From Pseudopedobacter saltans DSM 12145 (GTDB lineage Bacteria; Bacteroidota; Bacteroidia; Sphingobacteriales; Sphingobacteriaceae): a stretch of DNA of 64,000 nt. Every line of letters begins with the position of its first letter. Position 1 is the stretch's first letter. Below, piece by piece: positions 8,690-18,700 of this stretch. Location: NCBI RefSeq assembly GCF_000190735.1, contig NC_015177.1, positions 2,232,001 through 2,296,000 on the forward strand, given 5' to 3'. The translations under genes and the position numbers were made by a program. The notes under the pieces were generated by a model. It was given only the letters and a program-made list of their open reading frames with translations, did no database searches and was not told the origin of the DNA.

Positions 8690-10603
8690 ATGGCAAAAAA
8701 ACAAGTAGCAGAAAAGGAGTTAAAAGCAAAAGAAGCAGAACTTCAAGACACTAAAGGTCGCGTAAAAGAGACGTTTGAATCAGAAGCTGATTCATTGTCA
8801 ATCGACGACATCAAATCATCTAGCCGCCAAGCAGATCCAGCTGATTTTGATTGGGATGCAGATGACAAAGTTTTCGGTAACTACAGCCAATCCGAAAGAG
8901 AAAAACTAGAGCAATTGTACGCTGGTACTTTCAATTCTGTTGAAAAAGGCGAAATTATTGCTGGTACTGTTGTTACTATTAACAACAAAGACGTGGTATT
9001 AAACATCGGTTTCAAATCTGATGGTTTAGTTCCATTAAACGAATTCCGCGACATGCCAGAATTAAAAGTTGGTGATGTTGTAGACGTATTCGTAGAGCAA
9101 AGAGAAGATGCAAATGGCCAATTGGTTCTTTCTCGTAAGAGAGCGAAAACTCAACGCTCTTGGGAAATGATCAACGAGGCTTTAGAAAACGACACAATCA
9201 TCAATGGTTTTGTTAAGAGCAGAACTAAAGGTGGTTTAATCGTTGATATTATGGGTGTTGAGGCATTCCTTCCAGGATCTCAAATCGACATCAAGCCTAT
9301 CCGTGATTACGATATCTACGTAGGTAAAACTATGGAATTCAAAGTTGTTAAGATCAACCACGAATTCAAAAACGTTGTAGTTTCTCACAAAGTATTAATC
9401 GAGGACGACTTAGAATCACAAAAAGTTGAAATCGTTTCTAAACTAGAAAAAGGACAAGTATTAGAAGGTACTGTTAAAAACATCACTGATTTTGGTGTGT
9501 TCATCGATTTAGGTGGTGTAGACGGTTTACTTCACATTACAGATATCTCTTGGGGCCGTATCGAGCATCCAAAAGAAGTTCTTTCTTTAGATGAGAAAGT
9601 TAACGTTGTTGTTCTTGACTTTGATGACGAGAAAAAACGTATCGCTTTAGGTTTAAAACAATTAACTGCTCATCCTTGGGAATCTTTAGATACTGAATTA
9701 GGTATTGGTTCTAAAGTAAAAGGAAAAATCGTAACAGTTGCTGATTACGGTGCTTTCTTAGAAATCATCCCTGGTGTTGAAGGTTTAATCCACGTTTCTG
9801 AAATGTCTTGGTCTCAAAACTTGAGAAATCCTCAAGAATTTATGAAGATCGGTGACGAAATCGAAGCTGTTGTATTAACTTTAGACAGAGAAGAGCGTAA
9901 AATGTCTTTAGGCATTAAACAATTAACTCCTGATCCTTGGGAAAAAGCTGCTGAAAGATACCCTGTAGGAAGCAAACACAAAGCTGTTGTTAAAAACATG
10001 ACTAACTTTGGTGTGTTTGTTGAAATCGAAGAAGGTATCGACGGTTTAATCCATATCTCTGACCTTTCTTGGTCTAAAAAAATCAACCACCCTAACGAAT
10101 TCACTAAAGTTGGTGAAGAATTAGACGTGATTGTTTTAGAACTTGATGCAGAAAACAGAAAATTAAGCTTAGGTCACAAACAATTAGAAGAGAATCCTTG
10201 GGATACTTTCGAAACTATCTTCACTTTAGATTCTGTACACGAAGGAACTGTAACTAAAGTTACTGACAAGGGTGCTTTGGTAGCATTACCTTACGGTGTA
10301 GAAGGTTTTGTTCCTACAAAACATTTAGCTAAAGAAGATGGAACAAGCTTAAAAGTTGATGATGTTGCTGAGTTCAGAATTATTGAATTCAATAAAGACT
10401 CAAAAAGAATCGTTGTTTCTCACGCTCGTATCTGGGAAGAAGCTAAAGCTGAAGCTGTAGCTGAAGAAAAAGCTGCTAAGAAAAAAGAAGCTAAAGCATC
10501 AGATAACGCTGTGAAAAAAGTAAAAGATTCTGTTGAAAAATCTACTTTAGGCGACTTAGACGTATTAGCTCAATTAAAAGCTGATATGGAAGCTAAAAAA
10601 TAA
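8690..10603 (+). CDS. rpsA: 30S ribosomal protein S1
   Basis: A 637-residue RNA-binding protein of the small ribosomal subunit made of six S1 (OB-fold) repeats between about residues 80 and 575. Repeats are recognisable by phrases such as VLEGTVKNITDFGVFIDLGG, GKIVTVADYGAFLEI and AVVKNMTNFGVFVEIEEG, each ending in a GLKQL-type strand. Both ends are charged: an acidic N-terminal extension of about 80 residues and a Lys/Ala/Glu-rich tail. Codon use is strikingly biased (frequent TTA, GAA and GTT), consistent with high expression. It is a single gene with its own promoter box and a strong terminator. Confidence 0.98.
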   Translation: MAKKQVAEKELKAKEAELQDTKGRVKETFESEADSLSIDDIKSSSRQADPADFDWDADDKVFGNYSQSEREKLEQLYAGTFNSVEKGEIIAGTVVTINNKDVVLNIGFKSDGLVPLNEFRDMPELKVGDVVDVFVEQREDANGQLVLSRKRAKTQRSWEMINEALENDTIINGFVKSRTKGGLIVDIMGVEAFLPGSQIDIKPIRDYDIYVGKTMEFKVVKINHEFKNVVVSHKVLIEDDLESQKVEIVSKLEKGQVLEGTVKNITDFGVFIDLGGVDGLLHITDISWGRIEHPKEVLSLDEKVNVVVLDFDDEKKRIALGLKQLTAHPWESLDTELGIGSKVKGKIVTVADYGAFLEIIPGVEGLIHVSEMSWSQNLRNPQEFMKIGDEIEAVVLTLDREERKMSLGIKQLTPDPWEKAAERYPVGSKHKAVVKNMTNFGVFVEIEEGIDGLIHISDLSWSKKINHPNEFTKVGEELDVIVLELDAENRKLSLGHKQLEENPWDTFETIFTLDSVHEGTVTKVTDKGALVALPYGVEGFVPTKHLAKEDGTSLKVDDVAEFRIIEFNKDSKRIVVSHARIWEEAKAEAVAEEKAAKKKEAKASDNAVKKVKDSVEKSTLGDLDVLAQLKADMEAKK

Positions 10604-10629
10604 TCTGAATTAATTTTATGATTATATAG

Positions 10630-10660
10630 GCCTCTCTGGAATTCCAGAGAGGCTTTTTTA
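10630..10660 (+). terminator. Strong Rho-independent terminator after rpsA
   Basis: A 24-nt perfect palindrome occupies 10630-10653 (arms GCCTCTCTGGAA and TTCCAGAGAGGC), followed directly by TTTTTTA. It lies 26 bp after the rpsA stop codon. Confidence 0.9.
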
Positions 10661-10733
10661 TTTCAATCTTTTTCAATTATTAATATAACTCTAATAATTT
10701 TAGGCTATTTTAGGGCAAAAACCTAAACAAAGT

Positions 10734-11960
10734 ATGACCAAATATTTTACTCTTCTTTTTATATTTATAACCTATACAAGCTACTGCCAAACAAACTATA
10801 AAGAATCCAAAATCATTAATCTAACAGGAGATACAATAAAAGGATATATTGACTATAAAAATTGGAATAATAATCCGGAACAAATAAGATTCAAAGCAAC
10901 TCCCTCCTCTCCATACGAGATATTACAACCGAAAGATATATTTTCATTTGAGGTTGAGAAAGAAAAATACCTTTCTGCTGATGTAGATGTATCTTATTCT
11001 CCATCGGATATAAACCGCATTAATAACAATTCACCCAAGCCGGAAACTAGAACAAAAACTGTATTTCTAAAAGTCCTTATTAATGGAGAAAAAAGCCTTT
11101 ATTCTTTTAAAAGCAGTTCTTCCGAGGATAACTTCTACATTAAAAACAATGATAAATTCGAATTATTAATATATAAAAAATATGTAGAAGCAGAATCCTT
11201 TCAGATTCTCGAAAACCAGAAATATAGAAAGCAGATTTATGCATACCTGGAACATCCATTATCTTTGCAAGCTGCTATTGAAAAAGCACAATACTCGCCA
11301 AGCGGACTCCAATATATTTTTGAGTTATATTATAAACAAAAAGAGAAAAACACAGCCTATAAAAGTTCAAAAGACACTACTAAACTAACTTTTGGACCTA
11401 CTATTGGCGGAATGCGGAGAAGCTATAATATCAAAGACGTAAGCTATTTTGTTCCAAAAATAACACCTACATTTGGTGTATTTTTAAACATAGCAATCCC
11501 CAGAAACTTTTATAAATTAAACTTCTACAACGATTTATTATTCGCTTACACAAAATACAAGGATGAGAAAGATTTGTATGAAAGTGGATTTCGAACGGCT
11601 ACCTTAATAGATTCCTATAACTTTAAGGTTTCATCTCTAAAGTTGAGTAACTCTTTGAGATACATGTTTCATCAACAAGAAGATTTTGGAGTCTTTATTC
11701 AGGCCGGGATTACAAATTCATTTATTGTATCTATCAATAATGAGAAAACAAGATATACCAACAGATATGGAACCATTACTGAAGAAAAATTACCCGCCAT
11801 ACCGAATCTTAGAAACTATGAACAGGGATATATCTTCGGCATTGGTGCCAAAAAAGCCCACTATGCGCTTGATTTTCGCTTCGAGAAGACTAATGGAATA
11901 TCTTCTACATACAAAAGCAATTTTAACTCATTTTATATTTTGGCTTGTTATTCTTTTTAA
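10734..11960 (+). CDS. Hypothetical outer-membrane beta-barrel protein
   Basis: A 408-residue protein with a signal peptide (MTKYFTLLFIFITYTSYCQ). The N-terminal part begins with a motif seen in many Bacteroidota envelope proteins of unknown function (INLTGDTIKGYIDYKNWNN). The second half, from about residue 215, reads as amphipathic beta strands and ends in an aromatic residue (FYILACYSF), as expected of an outer-membrane barrel. I do not recognise a specific function. It stands between the rpsA terminator and a long repeat-filled gap. Confidence 0.65.
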   Translation: MTKYFTLLFIFITYTSYCQTNYKESKIINLTGDTIKGYIDYKNWNNNPEQIRFKATPSSPYEILQPKDIFSFEVEKEKYLSADVDVSYSPSDINRINNNSPKPETRTKTVFLKVLINGEKSLYSFKSSSSEDNFYIKNNDKFELLIYKKYVEAESFQILENQKYRKQIYAYLEHPLSLQAAIEKAQYSPSGLQYIFELYYKQKEKNTAYKSSKDTTKLTFGPTIGGMRRSYNIKDVSYFVPKITPTFGVFLNIAIPRNFYKLNFYNDLLFAYTKYKDEKDLYESGFRTATLIDSYNFKVSSLKLSNSLRYMFHQQEDFGVFIQAGITNSFIVSINNEKTRYTNRYGTITEEKLPAIPNLRNYEQGYIFGIGAKKAHYALDFRFEKTNGISSTYKSNFNSFYILACYSF

Positions 11961-13267
11961 TTGATGAGGTGTTTTTAGGAATGGCTAGTGGGTTAATTTG
12001 TACTGTTCTTACCTCGCCAGGGCTTAAGCGCAATCAAAGGATTTCTCTGTTAATAATTTCTATCATCAATACTTATTGTTACTACTCTATTTTCTTTCCC
12101 TCGCATAGAGCTTACCGCCCCCCAAATAGCTGGACAGGACCAGTTCGTTTTCAGAAAGTATTACAAAGATTCATCGTGTTTCTTTTTCAAAAAAGAAAAA
12201 AGAATATCAGCATCAATGATACAATACCGATAAAAATCAATAGAAATTAATGTATATATCAAGTCCCATAATCTTTGTCACTGCATCCTAGTATAATGCC
12301 TATACGAAGAATGAAAGTTAGTCCGCCTCATGGCCGGCGGCTGGTCTAGATACTTTTTTCAGAAAGTCTTTATATTTCTATATGGTCTTCAAGAATACTA
12401 AAGCATTTTGTCTTTGATACAAAAGTATCCAACCTGCCTTGCCGGCAGGCAGGAAAATCAAGGCGTATAATCTTTGTCGCTCCATCTAGATAAATCTTTA
12501 ATGGCGCAATCCGGATATGTGTGTTCGCTACTGTTTTATGTTGCTTTCTGCAACACATTGGATTGCTTGTTTGTACTTATTGATTGTCTGTATACAAAGA
12601 TTTATCTGATTTTACCCCGACGTAAAGTCGGGACAAGGTCTCCAAATCTTATAATGCCGAGTTCGAATCATTAAAAAAAAGTACAAGTCTGCAATGTTCA
12701 TTGTAAAAATGGTTGTACTTAGAGACAAATTGCACAACCGAGCCTCTTTTGCCAAAGGGATGGGATTTCCTTCAGAGACTTACTCTCCCTGCTGTTATTA
12801 TCATATAGCAATAGATAAAGTTCAATTGCTTCCTTTTGGAAAAAGTTGGTGCGATTTCATTTTTCCCTGAGCGTAAGGCTGGAGCTAAGGCCATAAAAGA
12901 AAATGTTTTTGTTTCTTTTTCAAAAAAGAAAAAGAATGTCAGCACCAAAAATGTTAATTGAATGCCTATGTGAAGCGTGAAGGATTTCCGTTTCGATAAT
13001 TTGTGCCCAACGCGTTTTGAGAATAAAATAGCCCACCGTCTTCAATAGCCGGACGGGCCTAGTTCTTTTTTTCGAATAGAGTATATTGTTTTATATGGCT
13101 CTCAAGAATGCTAAAGCATTTTGTCTTGATACAAAAGAAACCAAAAAAATGAGGTATCGAGTTCATGACACAAAGCAACATCAGATCTTAGGCCTCAGCC
13201 CAACGAAATAATTAGCATACCCCTTACTATTAATAAGCAATGAACTTTCTACATTACTAAACTAAAA
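11961..13267. repeat. Gene-free stretch of decayed intergenic repeat units
   Basis: This 1.36 kb gap has no credible gene. It holds several degenerate copies of the same blocks. A GTTTCTTTTTCA-AAAAAGAAA hairpin block recurs at 12178-12220 and 12911-12950. A block with ATGGTCTTCAAGAATACTAA is at 12379-12425 and recurs, diverged, at 13092-13137. GC-rich edges of the form GG(A/C)CGG...CTAGTTC occur near 12132, 12335 and 13047. A CCTGCCT/GGCAGG quasi-palindrome sits at 12433-12453 and a CCCGAC/GTCGGG hairpin near 12617-12634. Short open frames inside change composition at the repeat borders and are not genes. Confidence 0.6.
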
Positions 13268-13300
13268 TTTGGCTTCATATTGCATTTTTCCCTATTTTTG
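13268..13300 (+). promoter_or_regulatory. Promoter of pyrR-pyrB
   Basis: TTTG (13268-13271) is followed after 21 bp by TATTTTTG (13293-13300), a full match to the Bacteroidota -33/-7 consensus. The start codon is 17 bp downstream, leaving a leader of only about 10-14 nt. Confidence 0.7.
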
Positions 13301-13317
13301 TCCAAATCAAAGAACTG

Positions 13318-13866
13318 ATGCAGAATTTAACCCTTCTTGATGGTCAAAAATTTCAAATCACGATACAACGTCTTTGCCATCAGTTAATAGAAAACCATAA
13401 CGACTTTTCAAACTCCGTAATCATTGGTATACAGCCAAGAGGGATTGCGCTTTCTAAAAGAATTGCCGAAGAATTGAAAAAAATCATGCCTAAAGCAGAG
13501 ATTAATCACGGCAATCTGGATATTACATTCTACAGGGACGATTTCCGCAGAGGTGACTCTCCCCTGCTTCCTAACAGTACACAAATCGATTTTATTATTG
13601 AAGGTAAAAAGGTGATTTTAATCGACGATGTACTCTGGACGGGAAGAACCATCAGAGCCGCTATGGACGCAATGCTGGCTTTTGGCAGACCTGCAAAAGT
13701 AGAACTTTTGGTTTTGGTAGACAGAAGATACTCCAGACAATTACCTATAGAACCGGATTATATAGGTATAAAGGTGGACTCTATTTCATCGCAGAAAGTA
13801 GTAGTTAGCTGGAAAGAACTAGACACAGAAGATAAAGTAATTTTGATTTCAGATAATAAAAAATAG
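13318..13866 (+). CDS. pyrR: PyrR: uracil phosphoribosyltransferase / pyr regulator family
   Basis: A 182-residue type I phosphoribosyltransferase. The PRPP-binding loop is VILIDDVLWTGRTIRAA, preceded by the IIGIQPRGIALSKRIAEEL block and DITFYRDDF, all typical of PyrR. In Gram-positives PyrR binds pyr mRNA and controls attenuation by UMP, with a secondary uracil phosphoribosyltransferase activity. Here the leader between promoter and ATG is far too short for such an attenuator, so the enzymatic role is likelier unless it acts elsewhere. pyrB follows after 2 bp, forming an operon. Confidence 0.93.
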   Translation: MQNLTLLDGQKFQITIQRLCHQLIENHNDFSNSVIIGIQPRGIALSKRIAEELKKIMPKAEINHGNLDITFYRDDFRRGDSPLLPNSTQIDFIIEGKKVILIDDVLWTGRTIRAAMDAMLAFGRPAKVELLVLVDRRYSRQLPIEPDYIGIKVDSISSQKVVVSWKELDTEDKVILISDNKK

Positions 13867-13868
13867 AA

Positions 13869-14807
13869 ATGGCAGAGCTAGCACAAAGGTTAAGCACAAG
13901 ACATCTTTTAGGAATTAAGGATCTAAACAAGAATGATATTGAGCTGATATTAGAAACTGCCGATACTTTTAAAGACGTTATCAACAGGCCGATAAAAAAA
14001 GTGCCTTCTTTAAGAGACATCACCATTGCAAATATCTTTTTCGAAAACTCGACAAGAACAAAACTATCTTTCGAGCTTGCTCAAAAAAGACTTTCTGCCG
14101 ATATCATCAATTTTGCAGCATCAAGTTCTTCTGTAAGCAAAGGAGAAACACTTATTGATACGGTGAATAACATTTTATCTATGAAAGTGGATATGGTAGT
14201 TATGAGACATCCTTACCCAGGTGCAGGTATATTTCTAAGTAAACACATTGATGCTCAGATTGTAAACGCCGGAGATGGTGCACACGAACACCCTACCCAG
14301 GCTTTATTGGACGCTTTCTCTATAAGAGAAAAATATGGCGAAGTTGCAGGAAAAAAAGTAGTTATTGTAGGTGATATATTACATTCCAGAGTAGCTTTGT
14401 CGAATATTTTATGTCTGCAGAAACTAGGAGCTGAAGTGATGGTTTGCGGACCTACTACACTAATTCCTAAATACATCAACACATTAGGTGTAAAAGTAGA
14501 ACACAATCTTAGAAAAGCTTTAAACTGGTGCGATGTAGCGAATATGCTTCGTATACAACTGGAAAGACAGGATATTAAATACTTCCCTTCACTTCGTGAG
14601 TATTCTATGATGTATGGACTGAATAAAGAGATATTGGATTCATTAGATAAAGAAATTACGGTAATGCATCCCGGTCCAATTAATAGGGGTGTCGAAATTA
14701 CCAGCGATGTTGCCGACAGTAAGCAATCTATCATATTAAACCAGGTAGAAAACGGAGTTGCCGTAAGAATGGCGGTTCTTTATTTACTGGCCAGCCAGAA
14801 AGATTAA
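13869..14807 (+). CDS. pyrB: Aspartate carbamoyltransferase catalytic subunit
   Basis: A 312-residue cytoplasmic enzyme joining carbamoyl phosphate and aspartate to carbamoylaspartate, the first committed step of pyrimidine synthesis. The carbamoyl-phosphate motif FENSTRTKLSFELA is near residue 58. The second-domain motifs HEHPTQALLDAFSIRE and MHPGPINRGVEI are intact. No pyrI regulatory-subunit gene follows, suggesting the unregulated or PyrR-associated class. It is the second gene of the pyrR-pyrB operon and is followed by a hairpin. Confidence 0.97.
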   Translation: MAELAQRLSTRHLLGIKDLNKNDIELILETADTFKDVINRPIKKVPSLRDITIANIFFENSTRTKLSFELAQKRLSADIINFAASSSSVSKGETLIDTVNNILSMKVDMVVMRHPYPGAGIFLSKHIDAQIVNAGDGAHEHPTQALLDAFSIREKYGEVAGKKVVIVGDILHSRVALSNILCLQKLGAEVMVCGPTTLIPKYINTLGVKVEHNLRKALNWCDVANMLRIQLERQDIKYFPSLREYSMMYGLNKEILDSLDKEITVMHPGPINRGVEITSDVADSKQSIILNQVENGVAVRMAVLYLLASQKD

Positions 14808-14869
14808 ATTTTGCTTTTCAGCTACTGCTTATCTAATACAGCAAAAAACCAGTTTTAAAGTATAGGAAA

Positions 14870-14898
14870 ATTATGGAGACAATTTCAGTCTCCATAAT
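14870..14898 (+). terminator. Hairpin after pyrB
   Basis: An 11-bp perfect stem, ATTATGGAGAC (14870-14880) with GTCTCCATAAT (14888-14898), around a 7-nt loop. It lies 62 bp after the pyrB stop. The tail AATTT is weakly T-rich, so it is a likely but not classical terminator. Confidence 0.5.
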
Positions 14899-15005
14899 AA
14901 TTTACGATTACAATCGCTGTTTGCTTTTATCACAATATTAAAACCAGTTTATTCCTCTCAATTCATCTTCAAATACTTATATCTTATAATCAGAAAAAAT
15001 TTCTG

Positions 15006-15013
15006 TAAATTTG
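15006..15013 (+). promoter_or_regulatory. -7 promoter box of the toxin-antitoxin operon
   Basis: TAAATTTG matches TAnnTTTG and lies 21 bp before the ATG of the small antitoxin-like gene at 15035. No -33 element is clear. Confidence 0.45.
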
Positions 15014-15034
15014 TATAAATCAAAAAAGTGAGTT

Positions 15035-15196
15035 ATGGCAGCTTCAACTAAAAAAACAGAAAAGGAAACTATTCAAAAAACGGATATAAAAGAAACAAAA
15101 AACAAATCCAAAAAAGTCTCTAAAACCTGGTTAGCATTTCTTGAAATAGCAAAAAATCCCGGCGAAATATTAGATATGAAAGCCGTTTTGAAATAA
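15035..15196 (+). CDS. Small antitoxin-like protein (VapB role)
   Basis: A 53-residue frame, very short, ending in TAA directly abutting the ATG of the PIN-domain toxin gene. The first half is Lys/Thr/Glu-rich and probably disordered. The second half (SKTWLAFLEIAKNPGEILD followed by MKAVLK) reads as an amphipathic helix that could lie in the toxin groove. Position, size and zero-base spacing are those of an antitoxin in a VapBC-type pair. No DNA-binding domain of a named family (AbrB, RHH, Phd) is evident, so family assignment is open. Confidence 0.7.
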   Translation: MAASTKKTEKETIQKTDIKETKNKSKKVSKTWLAFLEIAKNPGEILDMKAVLK

Positions 15197-15619
15197 ATGG
15201 GGCGATACTTATTAGATACTAATATAATAGTATTTCTGGTATTAGGGGATTCAGATAGTATTTCCCATAATACTAAAATGATTTTGGGCGATTATTCCAA
15301 TCAGCTTTATACAAATACAATTGTAGTATCAGAACTTATACAGTTATATCGAATAAAAAAAATAAAACCTAACAAATACAAAACAGCCACAGAGATAGTA
15401 GAGGGTATAGAAAAAGATCTTGACATCAAAATCCTCCCTTTTTCAAAAGAACATCTTTCCACGTTAGCTAAACTTACCATTGTAGAAGGACATAATGATC
15501 CTGCCGACCATGCTATCATATCACATGCTATAACAGAAAAACTAATATTGGTTTCCTCTGACAGAAAATTTTTACACTACATCAAACAAAATCTCCATTT
15601 TGTGTTTAATAAAAGATAA
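15197..15619 (+). CDS. vapC: PIN-domain toxin (VapC-like)
   Basis: A 140-residue PIN-domain protein, the ribonuclease type of VapC toxins, which cleave RNA using Mg2+ held by conserved acids. These are visible: an Asp in the opening YLLDTNIIVF, Glu in VVSELIQLY, Asp in NDPADHAIISHA and Asp in LVSSDRKFL. Length is standard. It directly follows the antitoxin-like gene, so the two are surely co-transcribed and probably translationally coupled. RNA target unknown. Confidence 0.88.
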   Translation: MGRYLLDTNIIVFLVLGDSDSISHNTKMILGDYSNQLYTNTIVVSELIQLYRIKKIKPNKYKTATEIVEGIEKDLDIKILPFSKEHLSTLAKLTIVEGHNDPADHAIISHAITEKLILVSSDRKFLHYIKQNLHFVFNKR

Positions 15620-15678
15620 TCAAAAATTCATTTAAATATATTATTTGCGTTAATATTTCGTTTAAAACGTGGATTACA

Positions 15679-15707
15679 TATTTTTGTCTAAAATACAGTT
15701 ACCTTTG
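15679..15707 (+). promoter_or_regulatory. Two -7 promoter boxes before the large TPR gene
   Basis: TATTTTTG (15679-15686) and TACCTTTG (15700-15707) both match TAnnTTTG exactly, 14 bp apart, upstream of the TPR gene start. They suggest two overlapping transcription starts for the envelope cluster that follows. Neither has a clear -33 element at normal spacing. Confidence 0.45.
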
Positions 15708-15745
15708 GGTATAGAATTATTATCGATAGATTGCTTAAATACATT

Positions 15746-18700
15746 ATGCTTAAGAAAATAACCCTAACTGCCTCTATTTTATATACCGCAATAAATCTGG
15801 AAGCGCAAACTCCTCTGCAATATCATATCAATGACAAATATAAAAATGCATTGGAATTGCTTGAAAAAGGCAAATATGCAACCGCTTCATCTTTATTCAG
15901 AGACGTAGAGAAGTTAAATTATACTACCTCTGAACAAGCTGACAATAGAGTTGATATTTCTGAAATCAAAATAAACGCACAATATTATAGGGCTTTGTGT
16001 GCTCTGGAGCTAAAAAATGATGATGCCATAGATCTTTTTCTAAGCTTTATCAGACAACATCCTGAGAGCGCAAAAACTAAACAAGCTTACTTTCAGGTTG
16101 GGAGATATTACTTTAGACAAGCCAATTATAAAGAAGCCTTAAATTGGTTTACTAAGGTAAGCACCATCGATATGTCGGGGGATGAAGCCATTGAATACAA
16201 ATTCAAAACCGCTTACTCTTATTTCGAAGTCCAAAACTACGAAGATGCCAAGCCTCTTTTCAATATGGTGCAAGACACCAAATCTGATTATGCAGAACAG
16301 GCGACTTATTATTACGCTTATATCGCATATTTGGATAAAGACTATAAAGCGTCTCTAAAAAGCTTTGAAAAACTAAAAAACTCTAAAAATTACGAAAGAA
16401 GTTATCCGTATTATATTTCGGCAATTTACTTTTTAGATAAGCGTTATGACGATGTTATTGCTTATGCTATTCCTATCTTAAATACTACTCAGCAACAATA
16501 TGAAACACAAATGTTCAGAATTGTTGCAGCATCTTATTTCGCAAAGGAAGATTATGCAAATGCAGCTAAGTATTACGAGAAGTTTATCGCTAACGACGGA
16601 GGTAAAAGCCAAAACAATCAGGACTCGTATCAAATTGGTTATACTTACTACAAGCTAAAAAAGTATGATAAGGCGGTAGAGCAATTGATTAAATTAAATG
16701 CAGATCTTAATGCACACAGTCAATTTGGTTTCTACACACTTGGAGATTCCTACTTGAAGACTTTGAATAAACAAGGTGCAAGAAATGCGTTTTTAGAAAG
16801 TTCTAAGATGAACTTTGATGCGGATATTCAGGAAGACGCATTATTCAATTTTGCGAAACTTTCTTACGAATTGGAATTTCACAATATCGCATTGGATGCA
16901 GCGAAAACTTATTTAAAGAATTACCCCCGTTCTCCAAAATTAAATGAGGCCAAAACCTTATTAGCGAACATCCTTCTAAATACCAAAAATTACAGAGAAG
17001 CAATTGACATATTAGAAGGTATAAAAAATAAAGACGAGGACGCAAAAGAGGCTTATCAAAAGGTAACCTATTTTAGAGCTTTAGAATTCTATAATGAAAG
17101 GGCTTTTGAAAACGCTATTGGAATGTTCTTAAAATCAAACACCTACCCTATTGATCCGGAGGTACATGCTTTAGCTACGTATTGGTGTGCAGAGTCTATG
17201 TATGAGGTGAGGAAATATGGCGAGTCTGTAAATTACTTCGAGAATTTCTTAAAAATGCCTGCCTCGAGGAAAACTGACCTATACAATTATGCCAATTATG
17301 CTTTAGGTTATGCTGCTTTAGAAGGAGAAAATTATGGTAAAGCTGCAACATATCTGGACAAATTCTTAAAAGGTAATGAGAAGGATCAATCTACTATTAA
17401 CGATGCCACATTGAGATTGGCCGACGCTTATTTCGGTTCTAAAAATTACGGAGCGGCACTTTCTTATTATAATCGTATTATTGCTTCGAAAACCAGCAGC
17501 GAGGATTATGCATTATTCCAAAGAGGTGTAATTGAAGGTTTGATGAATCAACCTGATACAAAAATTGCAACCCTGCAATCTTTGTTGAATAAATTCCCTA
17601 ACTCCAATTATGCTGATGATGCCGGTTTTGAAATTGCCTATACTTATTTCTTAATTGGACAAGGTGAAAAATCACGTTCGGACCTTGTCGCTTTAATTGA
17701 AAAATATCCACGTAGTTCTTACGTACCAAGAGCGCTTGTTACCATCGGTTTGGTTTATTATGACCAACAAAATGATGCGGCTGCGCTGGATGCATTCAAA
17801 AAAGTGGTTAGCGAATATAAATCAACAGACGAGGCACAACAAGCTATAAAACTTATAGAACGCATTTATATCGATTCTGGAAATGCTACCGGATTCATTG
17901 ACTACGCAAATACGACTTCCATAGGTAACTACACTGTTGCTGAACAGGACAACATCATGTTTCAGGCTGCAAATGCCAGATACTTAAGAGGTGACTGGAA
18001 CGGCGCTGTTGAATCTATTAATGCCTATTTTGATAAATTCCCTAAAGCAATTCAGGACAAACAGGCTAAGTTCATCAGAGCAGAAAGTTATAAAAACCTG
18101 GGTAAATATGCTCCGGCTATTATAGATTATGAATATATTCTAAATGATTGGACCAGTGAATATACCGAAAGAGCGCTGATGAGTATCTCTTCTATTTACC
18201 TAAAAAACAAACAGTACAACGAAGCTATTGTACACCTTAAAAAGTTAGAAATCGCATCGGAATATAAAGCAAACTACCAATATGCCATCAACAATTTAAT
18301 GAAAGCATATGAAGGTTTAGTTGTTCCGGATGAGGTTCTGAAATATGCTAAGATTATTCGTGAGTACGAAAAGTCGTCTGAACAGGATAAAGATCTGGCT
18401 ACTTTATATGCAGGAAAGGCGTACCTAATAAAAGGCGAAAATGCCGCTGCGCAAAAAGAATTCGATGCTTTGGTTAAAAAATCTAAAACTGTTGAGGCTG
18501 CAGAAGCGAAGTATTTAATCGCAAAAATCGAGTATGAGAAAAAAGACTATAAGGCTTCTCAGAAAACTTGTTTTGATTTGATTAATAATATGCCTAATTA
18601 CGACTATTGGGTAGCAAAAAGCTTCCTTTTGCTGGCAGACAACTATGTCGCCCTGAAAGATACTTTCCAGGCAAAAAGCACTTTACAAAGTATTATCGAT

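Noticed and set aside
11945-12250. A 101-codon open frame after the outer-membrane protein gene
   Set aside because: It overlaps the upstream gene end and runs through decayed repeat blocks (including the T-rich hairpin), with no coding composition or homology-like motif.
11961-13267. CRISPR array or tRNA cluster in the long gene-free stretch
   Set aside because: The repeated blocks are irregularly spaced and diverged, unlike CRISPR repeats, and no cloverleaf with a TTCGAATC-type arm and matching stems could be built; a lone GTTCGAATC at 12661 has no acceptor or anticodon stem around it.
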